From Pelagophyceae sp. CCMP2097 (taxonomy: Eukaryota > Sar > Pelagophyceae), in assembly GCA_026770575.1 (NCBI GenBank), contig MU657186.1:288513-352512 (forward strand): DNA of 64,000 nucleotides, given 5' to 3'. The translations under genes and the position numbers were made by a program. The notes under the pieces are model-generated. The model was not told the DNA's origin, did not search any database, and saw nothing but the letters and a program-made list of their open reading frames with translations. Below, one piece after another: positions 31,456 through 39,660 of this stretch; within the stretch, counting starts at the first letter, position 1; the number at the start of each line of letters is the position of its first letter.

Positions 31456-32563
31456 ATGAAGGCCGTCTGCTCGGCGCTGCAGCACTGCGGCGGCGGCGGC
31501 GGCCACGGCCCGAGGACGACGGCGGTGTTCTGCGCCGGCCTGGGCCGCATCGGCGGCGAGTACTACACCAAAGGCGTCGTCGTGATAGCCGTGTGGGGTG
31601 GCATCTCGGACCTCGTTGAGAAATCACCGGGCGGCGACGCTTTGGCAAAGGCGCTTTCCGCGACGAAGACGCTCGACGCGCTCATCACGGCCTTGGACCA
31701 CGTCGCTGCGCAGCTCGCGGCACACTTGGACGCAAACGCAAACGCGCAGGCGGAGGCGCAGCCGCAGCCGCCCAAGCGCGTCGTCCGCCTCCTCGGTGCG
31801 AGAGCGGTTGCCGAGTGCTTTCTAGAGACGCTGGCCTGGGACCGAGCGAGGGACACTCGCGCGGTGCTCCCCCCAAAACACCTCGACCGTCGCAGGCTTC
31901 CTGGTGAGCCGGTACGCGCAGCTCGCGGCGGCGCTGCTCGTGCACTCTGGCCGCGCGGCGCAAGATGCGCAGCTGTCGGCGTTTGCGCGGACGCTGGCGG
32001 CCGTCGAGTCGTGCTGCTCCGAGCCGCCATCGGAGCCTTTCAAACGGCCCGACGATTCTGCGCTGAGGCGGCGCGAGGCGCGCGCGTCCGTATCCCCGAA
32101 CGTGGACTCGGCGGCGGCGGCGCTGCTGGCGGCTGTCGGGGAAGCGTGGCTTTTTGCATTGCGCTGCCCGCAGAGGCCGCACCAATGCAACGCGCGCCTC
32201 GCAGTCTTGCTGCGGCTGCTGGAGCAGTCCGATATCGCGGCGCACTTCAGAGGGGCGCTCGGGTGCGCGGCGACGTTTGCGCACGTTTTCTCCAAGGAGA
32301 CGCTGGGCCGCGCAATCGCACTCTTGCACAAGTCCGCTCTCGCCGCGGCGCAGCGCGACTTCCGCGCGCTCGTCGTCTGCCTCCTCACGGAACAGCGCGG
32401 CGGCGACGCGCGCGGCGTCGACGTGCGGCGGTGCGTTGTCATTGCTTTCCTTACCAGCTGCGACGCGGTACTGCAAAAAAAACTGCTGGAGCACTTTTTT
32501 GAAGACGTGACCAAGGACGCCGTCCTTTCGGCGTCGCCCGCCGTCCTCGGACAACGACGATGA
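31456..32563 (+). CDS. Unknown alpha-helical protein, 2 exons
   Basis: Exons are 31456-31795 and 31896-32563 (1008 nt, 335 aa), with a 100-nt intron (GTGCGA...CGCAG) joining VVRLLG to FLVSRYAQLAAALLVHSG. The protein opens MKAVCSALQHCGGGGGHG and VVVIAVWGGISDLVEKSPGG. The remainder is a run of amphipathic helices (AFARTLAAVESCC, ARLAVLLRLLEQSDIAAHF, AIALLHKSALAAAQRDFRAL, VVIAFLTSCDAVLQKKLLEH). This suggests a helical-repeat (HEAT/ARM-like) fold. No family was recognised. Confidence 0.6.
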
Positions 32564-32933
32564 CGCTTCCGTCTGACGCCTTGGTGCCGAGTGCCATCTC
32601 CGCATGTCGTAAGCAACGAAATACCCACGCCTCGAGTGGCTCCCTCGTAACGACTACGGGCGGCTGCTCTCAAGGGCCGCTTCCAGCGGCGCATCGATCC
32701 ACCGCCGCCGTTCTCCAGACCTCTGGGGACTTTTCAATACGGTGGGCCGAAGACGCGGTGCTACCGACTCGGGGTCCCAGGCCTGCCCTGCTTCAATGGT
32801 CGAGTCCAAGGTCCCATCGAGTCGACACGCCCTCGTCGCTCGACGCGTGGCGCGCCGTTCTGCGATTATCGCGTCCCAGCCGCGTCTCCAGAGCCTCGGC
32901 TTGGTCTTCCTCCGAGCCGTTTTTTACTACGTC
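32564..32933. other. Convergent 3' spacer, nothing recognised
   Basis: These 370 bp lie between the stops of the unknown helical gene and the histone deacetylase. No coding or repeat signal was found. Confidence 0.4.
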
Positions 32934-34385
32934 CTACCCGAGCCGCCGGCGCCGCTTGGCGGAGGGCTCGCTCGGGGGTGCGTTGAGTGCGTCGAGGTGG
33001 GCGCAGACGCACTGGCCGAGGAGCGCCGTGTCGTACGCGGTCCCGTCGAACGCGCCGTAGCCGCCCTCGAGCATCGAGACGACGGGCGTCGAGGCGTCGG
33101 GCAGCGCGGCGACGAGGGCCGCCGTGGCCGCGTAGAAATGCGCCAGCTCCAGGCCCTACGCCGAAGCATCAGCACAGAGTGCCTGATTAGCAGGGAGCCC
33201 TCCGATGCTGAACACGGCGCTCCGTACCATGCCGTCGTCGACGTTAACTCGGATGTCCGGCGGCCGCTCCTGGCCGGCGTCGCCGCGCGCCTACCGCTAA
33301 AAGTGTATCGCACTCGGAGGTCGCGGCGGCCTTACCGCGTCAAAGCCTGCCGAGAAGAGGAGCAGGTCCGGCTCGAAGACTCGGAGCCGAGCCGCGATGG
33401 CGTCGACGGCGTCGATGAAGCGCTTCTGCGCGCGCGAGATCAAATTCGCGATTCGCCGCCGGCCCAGCTCCTCGCCGTTTCGCGGGCAGTCGCACCACGT
33501 CGGTCGGATGCCGACGTTGAATACGGTGGGTCCGGCGGTCTCGCCGCGTTTCCGCGCCGTCGTGGCGCCCGATCCCGGGAAGAAGTCAAAGTCGCGGTCT
33601 TCGTGGACCTCGTGCAGGTGCGTCGAGGCGAAGAATATTCCCTCGTCGGGCCGCGACCGGACCCACGCCTCGGTGCCGTTGCCGTGGTGGACGTCAAAGT
33701 CGACGATGGCGACTCGGAGGCCCAAGACGTCGCGCGCGTGGGCGGCGGCGACGGCGACGTTGTTCAAGACGCAAAAGCCGCAGCCGCCGGCGTCGGCGTC
33801 GTAGCCCTCGCGCGTCGCGTGGTGCCCGGGCGGCCGCACGGCCGCGAAACCGCGGTAGCCCGGGGTGGTCGCCGCGCGCGCCACGGCGGCGACGCCGGCG
33901 CCCGCAGCGCGCTTCGCCGCGAGGGACGTCGCGCCGCAGACCCACGTCCCGCCCGCGTCGCCCGCGGCGGCGTCCCCGAAGAAGCCAGAGGCCCGGAGCG
34001 CCGGGCTCAGCGGCCGCGCCGGGCCGGCCGCACCCGCCGCGTCGCACAGCGCCTCGATGAGCCGCAGGTACCGCGCCGAGTGCACGCGCAGCAGGTCCTA
34101 CGCGAGTCGACCTCGCGGAGGATCGGGTCGGGCACGCGGATACCCCGGAAGACGGTCCGTGTCACGCACTTCCTCGGACGCGCACTCAAAGTCCTCCCTC
34201 CTCACGACGGCGCCGCCGAAGCGCGCGACCACGGCAGAAACGATTGCGCGGACGCGCGCGGGCGACTCCTGGTGGCCCGCGGGCCCATGCGTGGCGAGGC
34301 AGTCGTCGTGCGAGAACAGCTCGATGCCGCCGGCGGGGAAAGCACGCTGCGACTCCGCAAAGCCCGACTGAGCCGTGGCCGCCAT
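32934..34385 (-). CDS. Class II histone deacetylase
   Basis: Exons are 34385-34170, 34097-33336, 33290-33243 and 33155-32934 (1248 nt, 415 aa); introns are 72, 45 and 87 nt. Zinc-deacetylase motifs appear in order: FSHDDCLATHGPAGHQESPARV; VHSARYLRL; VRPPGHHATREG (active-site His pair); GGCGFCVLNNVAVAAAHA; VAIVDFDVHHGNGTE (metal ligands); FFPGSG; LLLFSAGFDAARGDAG (class IIb-like, created by splicing); and VSMLEGGYGAF. The N-terminal lid HDDCLATHGP fits HDAC6/10 and bacterial acetylpolyamine amidohydrolase relatives. It is predicted to remove acetyl groups from lysines or polyamines. A basic KRRRRLG end could be a nuclear signal. Confidence 0.9.
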
Positions 34386-34643
34386 CGTTTCCGACAGCTC
34401 AACGTCCAGGCCAGAGTGATTGTGGACGAGTGCAGCCGCTCTCTCCACGCCACCGCCGGCTGGCAACCGGTGCGGGCCCGGAGACCCTCTCGACACTCGC
34501 CGCACGCAAGGCCTCGGGAGCTCGAGCGCGAGCTCTCGCGAGTCGGAATTCCGGAAGTGCGTACATGTAGTCGGACCAGAGCGGGTTTTCCAACCCTTTC
34601 CATAAAGCCGTCACTCACGTAGACGAGAGTCACGAGATCGAGA

Positions 34644-35050
34644 CAAGGCACAACGACAGCTATGCATAGGCACGATCGATATTTGCCGGGATTTTTGCCG
34701 AAACGATAATCGGCGATATTTCATCGACATTTGCCGGGATTACCGGGAAAATCGTCGTTATTTGCTAGACTCAACACAATCTGACGCTCGCAAATACCAT
34801 GTTTTTCGTCATTTCGCAATTTAATATCTCAATAAAGGCATATTTAAGATTTAATTAAATCTTATTTACGTTTGTTTTAACATATTTCTCAATAAAGATT
34901 TTATAAAATCTTAATTTTGCCTTTATTGAGATATTTAAGTGTAAAAAAGTCGATAATCGTCGATTCCCAGTCGATATTTGCCAGGATTCCTGTCGATAGT
35001 ATCGACCGATATTTGCCGGAAAAGCCATCCATAGGCGTCGTTGTGCCTTG
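34644..35050. mobile_element. AT-rich hAT-like MITE, 14-bp TIRs, 8-bp TSD
   Basis: The element begins CAAGGCACAACGAC and ends with its exact reverse complement. It is flanked by GATCGAGA at 34636-34643 and 35051-35058, a perfect 8-bp target duplication. The core is strikingly AT-rich for this genome. It contains a ~20-bp internal inverted repeat (34821-34840 and 34918-34938) and smaller palindromes such as AAGATTTAATTAAATCTT. Several direct copies of CGATATTTGCCGGGA-like words lie near both ends. There is no ORF. It sits between divergent HDAC and hydrolase genes, inside their shared upstream region. Confidence 0.88.
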
Positions 35051-35189
35051 GATCGAGAGTCGACGAGAGATTCGACGAGAGCAGTGACTCAGAGTACTCG
35101 AGTGTTCTGGCCCGGCGCCGCGGCTCGGGCCCAGGGCTAAGCCGCGGCGCGGGCCCAGGGCTTAGCGCTTTGCTCCTTTCTCCAATTGG

Positions 35190-36533
35190 ATGGCGCCCCG
35201 GGGGAACGCGGGCGGCCGCGCCGGCGCCCCGTCCGAATGCCGCGACGCCCCATCTGACGACGAGCTGGCGTTTTTCGCAAACGGTGACGAACCTGCGCAT
35301 TGGATCGTCCACCTCCTGTGCACGCTCCTCAAGTGCTTATCTGCGCCGCTGCGGTGGCTCGCCTGCGCCTCGGCGGCGCTCGCGGCGTGCTGCGCGCGGC
35401 CGCCGCCGCATTCGCTCTGGGCGGCGCTGTTGGTCTTGCTGCGCGTCGTGTGCTACTCGGCGGCGGTCTCGAATCTGCCGGACCACGCCCTCCAGGCCGC
35501 GGTAGATCTCATCTTCGCTGTCCAAGAATTGCTAGGCGTGTGGCTCGGAAAGGGCGTGTCGCGCTGCGCCTGCTCCGCCGCGGTGCAGAAGCGCGACGCT
35601 TTAGACGGCCGCGGCGAGTGGCTCTGGCCAAAAGGCGCCGGCCGATACAGCGACTCGGCGCCGCCGCTGCCAGGCGGAAAAGTCATCTTCTTCGTCCACG
35701 GTAATGCACCCAACGGGGAGCTCGAACCCCCGACCACACGATTAGGCGGCGCCTTCGTCCTCTGCAACGCCGTGACGCACCGGCTGCTCACCTACGATCT
35801 CGTGCGCCGCACGGGATGCACCGTCGTCGTGCCCGCGTACTCGCGGCCGCCAAAGGCGCAGTACCCGATTGCCCTCGACGAGGTGGCGGCGCTGTACGCG
35901 CGTTTGTGCAGCTATTACGGCGCTCAAAACGTAATAATTGCCGGCGACTCGGCGGGCGCCAACCTCGCAATGTCCACGGCGCTGCGAAATGTCGCGGACC
36001 ACGGCGCCGCCCCGCCCGCAGGCGCCGTGCTCATCTCGCCTTGGTGCGACCTCTCAGAGGCCAGCCTCGCCGCGGAGTCGATGCGGGCCAACGCTTCGAC
36101 GGACTTTCTGCCGTACACGCTCATCGCCCGCTTCATGCGCGACTACGGCGTCGGCGCTTCGGTTAAAGGCGACGAACCCCTCGTCTCGGCTGTCTACGCC
36201 GACCCCGTCGCGCTCGGTCGGGCGCTGCCAAACGTCTTTCACTGCTACGGAACCGGGGAAGAGCTGCTGGACCAGAACCGCGCGCTGCGGTCCAGGTTCG
36301 AGGCCGGCGGCGCGGCCTACGAGGCCTACGAGTTGCCGGGCGAGTTTCACGTCGCGCCGCTCTTTGCGAGCGTCGTCTACGGCCCGTCGCCGCCGCCGCC
36401 GGCCGCGGCGACCGCTGACAAGGACCCTGAGGCCGCCGAATCGCCGCCGCCCGTCGTCGCGCTCGAGAAGATGGCCGCCTTTATCAACGCCATCACCGCC
36501 GTGCCGCGGCCGCCCCGGACGAGTCTGTTATAA
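35190..36533 (+). CDS. Alpha/beta hydrolase fold-3 (HSL-type) enzyme
   Basis: Exons are 35190-35700 and 35746-36533 (1299 nt, 432 aa). The 45-nt intron interrupts the oxyanion-hole motif. Unspliced it reads VHGNAPN..., spliced it gives FFVHGGAFVLC, the HGG motif of hormone-sensitive-lipase-like esterases. The nucleophile elbow is GDSAGANLAMS, the acid is in GEELLDQNRAL and the catalytic His is in GEFHVAPLF. Hydrophobic segments in the first 110 residues (LLCTLLKCLSAPL, WAALLVLLRVVCYSAAV) suggest membrane association. It would hydrolyse acyl or other esters; the substrate is unknown. The C-terminus has a PPPPAAA linker. Confidence 0.85.
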   Translation: MAPRGNAGGRAGAPSECRDAPSDDELAFFANGDEPAHWIVHLLCTLLKCLSAPLRWLACASAALAACCARPPPHSLWAALLVLLRVVCYSAAVSNLPDHALQAAVDLIFAVQELLGVWLGKGVSRCACSAAVQKRDALDGRGEWLWPKGAGRYSDSAPPLPGGKVIFFVHGNAPNGELEPPTTRLGGAFVLCNAVTHRLLTYDLVRRTGCTVVVPAYSRPPKAQYPIALDEVAALYARLCSYYGAQNVIIAGDSAGANLAMSTALRNVADHGAAPPAGAVLISPWCDLSEASLAAESMRANASTDFLPYTLIARFMRDYGVGASVKGDEPLVSAVYADPVALGRALPNVFHCYGTGEELLDQNRALRSRFEAGGAAYEAYELPGEFHVAPLFASVVYGPSPPPPAAATADKDPEAAESPPPVVALEKMAAFINAITAVPRPPRTSLL

Positions 36534-36721
36534 CATGTGTTATAACATGAAAGGGACTCGACACCCTCTATCACCGTGCCAAGCAGTGACCGTGCGCACG
36601 AGACTGAGGAGGGCAAACAGTGGACGTCACACGCCGGGGCCCCGCCGCGGCGCGCGCTATCGATTATCTTTGTCTCGATCGCCAAATTATAGCGATTGGC
36701 TCGAAGTGCGAGGCCGACGTG

Positions 36722-38061
36722 ATGAGCGGCGGCGGGGCCCGGGCCGAGGCCGTGCTGCGCGGCGCGTGCGGCGCGGACGAGGTGCGGCCGCTGCTGACGC
36801 GGCTGCGCATGATCTGCGAGGGCGGCCTCACGCGCATGGTACGTTCCCCGTGGGAAAAACTGATCGAGTAAGATTGGATGGCGCGCAGTTTCGCTACGAG
36901 GAGTCGTTGCTCCGCGCGCGCGGGCCGGCGCAGAACGGCGTCGCGGCGCGCGCGCCGTCGTCGCAGCTCTGGCGCGCGCGCACCGAGAGGTGACCTCTTT
37001 CGTGAAAGGCCCGCGCGTCGGCTCGACGATGCGGATGATTCGCACAGGTCGGTCTTGATGCTCGACGTGGGCGGCGACGAGTCCAGCCGCGACCCGAAGT
37101 CGATCGAGGACGAGCGAGTCCCTCCATGCTGATCGTCGGAAGGTGACCGTCTCGCTTTCACAGAGGCGCGCAGGCTCGTGTTCCAATTAGACGACGGCGA
37201 CCGCCCGGCTTCGGACCGACCCGCGAAGCGACGGCGCGTCGACCCATCGCACTCGAGATACCTCGTCATCGAACGGCCGTGAGTCGACGCATCCTCCCGG
37301 TGTCGCCGACCGAACCACCAGGGTTGCCCGCAAAGTGGAAGCGAAGCACGCCACGCTGCGGCACCGCGAGACGAGCCAGGTCGACGGCGACGTGCTCGTG
37401 CGTGACGTCGAGCCTCGCGCGCTCCGCCCCTGACGCGGTCCGTTTTAGCCGTTCCTGAGCCGCTGCGGCCTCGGCGCGCAAGCGACAACGCCGGGCTCCG
37501 CGTCCGCCTCCAACATGTGCGCTATTGCCCCCGAAGCGCCACGAGGCTCGGACGTAGACCCGCAGGCGCGTCGTGGCCGGCCGCCGCTACGTCACAAAGG
37601 CCGGAGACGTCGTCAACGTCATCGAATCTCGAGTCGCGAGGCAGCGTCCCACGGGATCGCAAGTTGAAGGCGCCTTCATTGGACGTGATCCATGCGCTGT
37701 AGGTGCTTCCGAGCGCCGAGCGCGAGCACGTCGGCTACCTCGTCGAAGTCGTGCGCACTCTTGCCAAGAGGGAACCCCGTCTTAAAAGTCGATAGGTTGG
37801 CACGATCAGCGAAACTGCAAACGACGAAGCGCGGGCGCGTTTGCGGCGTCTCGACGCACATTGTGCATCACCCTCTCGCATCACCCTCTGTCGTCCTCTC
37901 GCACCACCCTCTCTCGACGCGCGCCAAATAGGTCATCCAACGTACGTGCGCCTCTTCCAGAACGACCGCCGCGTCTTTTCGATTCATCTCGTGGGCCGAC
38001 GCGCGACGTAGGGCTCCTGGAGCTCGCCGCCGCCCTCAAGCCGCACCTGCACCTCCTCTGA
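36722..38061 (+). CDS. Probable Mediator subunit 18, many short exons
   Basis: Exon 1 (36722-36838) encodes AEAVLRGACGADEVRPLL and TRLRMICEGG, which aligns by eye with the Med18 start (LLQGxxxxxxLExLIxRLRGLC). A 50-nt intron leads to 36889-36989 (FRYEESLLRARGPAQ ... SSQLWRARTER). Further plausible pieces are LAFTEARRLVFQLDDGD near 37150, GRRYVTKAGDVVNVIESRV near 37575, and HVGYLVEVVRTLAKRE near 37730 (SYLVEL motif). The last exon is LLELAAALKPHLHLL, from 38012 to the stop, matching the FAxxLKPxVHLx C-terminus. Most internal splice sites are unresolved. Med18 is part of the Mediator head module contacting RNA polymerase II. The call is tentative. Confidence 0.45.
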
Positions 38062-38155
38062 CAACCACCGCCAGCCCGGCGCGCGAGCTTCCCGAGGCGT
38101 CTGCACAAGCATTCCAAAAGTTAGACAAAGTATCGCGATGCGCCCGCGTCGGGCG

Positions 38156-38853
38156 TCATCGCTCGGCGAGATTGTCGGCGTCCGCCTCGGCCATGAGCAC
38201 GTCGATCTCGCTGTGGAGCGCGCGCAGCTCCTCGGCGGCCGCGCCGCGGCGTATCATCGCGTCGAGCTGGAGCGCTTTTCGTTCCTGCATTCGGAATCGT
38301 CGAGGCGGGCAATCACAATCGCCGTCTCGAGCGGCGGGCGACGCACGATAAGTACGAGGCGCGCGTCGGCCCGCGCGTCGGCGTCGTCCGCCCGCGCGGT
38401 CGCGTCGTCCGCCACGGGAAGCGCGTCGCCGCCCGCCTGCGGCTCTTCCGCGGCTGGGGCCGCGTCGCGTCTTCGGCCGGCGGCGCCACTCGGCGCAGCG
38501 TCCGAGGGTTGCCTTGCATTCGGGTGGTGCTCGAGGGCGTCGAGATCCAGCCAGGACTCGGAGAGCGGCGGGTTTGGCGTCGGCGGGAGTGGCGGCGGCC
38601 GCGCCGAGCTTTGCGGCGGCTGCGGCGGCGCCGCGCTCGGCGGCTGCGGCGGCGCGTATGGCGCTTCGTGGCGGATCTCCGCGTAGGCGCGGGCGTCGTC
38701 GAAGCAGTCCTTGGCGTCGTCGAAGTCGTTTACGGTGCCGTTGTAAGTCGCCCAAGCGGCGGCGACCTCTTTGTCCAGCGCCGCGGAGGACTCCAGGTCC
38801 GTCCGCAGCGACGCCAGCAAGGACGCCATCGAGCCCCCGTCGAAACCAGCCAT
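38156..38853 (-). CDS. Pro-rich small protein with helical ends, unknown
   Basis: Exons are 38853-38347 and 38284-38156 (636 nt, 211 aa), with a 62-nt intron (GTGCGT...GCAG). A helical N-terminus (LLASLRTDLESSAALDKEVA ... FDDAKDCFDDARAYAEI) is followed by a long Pro-rich linker (APPQPPSAAPPQPP; PPPLPPTPNPPL). An Ala/Asp-rich region comes next, then a C-terminal helix (LQLDAMIRRGAAAEELRALH). No family was recognised. It starts 113 bp from the divergent RRM gene, suggesting a shared promoter. Confidence 0.6.
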
Positions 38854-38966
38854 GGCCTGAAGCGCTACTAGTAAGGCTGCGCCCGTTTGATCTCGCCAAA
38901 CGGTTTTTATTCGGCGACTCCGAGTCGGAAGGTCCGAACATCAATCGAAACTCGGTCAAACTTGCC

Positions 38967-39458
38967 ATGTTCCGGCCGCGCCTGGCGCGGCCTCTTGTCA
39001 ACTGTGTGCGGGTGCCGGCGCGGTTTATCACGCGGCGGATCTATCGGCTGGAGACGCAGGCTGATTTGATGGTCCGCAGGCTGCCCCACGGGTGCACCGA
39101 GGCGGATCTGCGCCGCGCTTTCGAGGGCGTGCGCGATATCGTGAGCATGGAGATCCCGCTGAACAAAAAGGGTGAGTCGCGAGGCTACGCGTTTGTCACT
39201 ATCAGCATCGTCGAGGGCGAGTACTTCAACGACAAGTTTCGCAGGCTGGACACGCTGGAGAACGTGTACGTCGGCGTGCGGCGCCTCGTCATCGAGATGG
39301 ATTCGCCCGATAACCGGCAGCAGACGGCGCACGACGCGGACCTGAAGGACAAGCGGCGGAAGAAACCCGACCAGATGAGGGAGGCCGCTGCGGCCATGCG
39401 AAAGAGAGGCGGCCCAAAGCCGCTTATCGGCCCGGGCTGTGGATTATATATCTACTAG
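38967..39458 (+). CDS. RRM RNA-binding protein, probably mitochondrial
   Basis: This is an intronless gene of 163 aa. The first ~28 residues (MFRPRLARPLVNCVRVPARF) are Arg-rich without acidic residues, as in mitochondrial presequences. A single RRM follows: RNP2-like LMVRRLP, the helix CTEADLRRAFEGV, RNP1 SRGYAFVTI and a last strand RRLVIEM. A basic tail (KDKRRKKPDQMREAAAAMRK) ends the protein. It likely binds organellar RNA. Confidence 0.8.
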   Translation: MFRPRLARPLVNCVRVPARFITRRIYRLETQADLMVRRLPHGCTEADLRRAFEGVRDIVSMEIPLNKKGESRGYAFVTISIVEGEYFNDKFRRLDTLENVYVGVRRLVIEMDSPDNRQQTAHDADLKDKRRKKPDQMREAAAAMRKRGGPKPLIGPGCGLYIY

Positions 39459-39660
39459 TAGGGTGAGCGAAGGAACCCACCCATCGGCCCGAGGCGCTCG
39501 CAAGAGCAGCCGCGAGAAGGGCGCGCCGCTCCGGTTCGACGGACCCGAATGCCCACCGACCACGCGTGGGGGAGCGACGACGGACCCCATACGGCAAGGC
39601 CCGCCCCGCTCGAGGAGACGCGTCGGTCACAAAGAGTTATTACACACAACAAAACAGTTC

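Noticed and set aside
29744..31456. A 570-codon plus-strand frame
   Set aside because: It lies antisense to the nucleotide-sugar transporter, whose transmembrane motifs are clear. The plus reading is charged low-complexity.
33243..33335. Loss of the conserved His after GFDA in the deacetylase
   Set aside because: Splicing to 33290 gives GFDAARGD, which is normal for class IIb deacetylases, so nothing is missing.
32742..34622. A 626-codon plus-strand frame
   Set aside because: It is antisense to the histone deacetylase; no recognisable domain.
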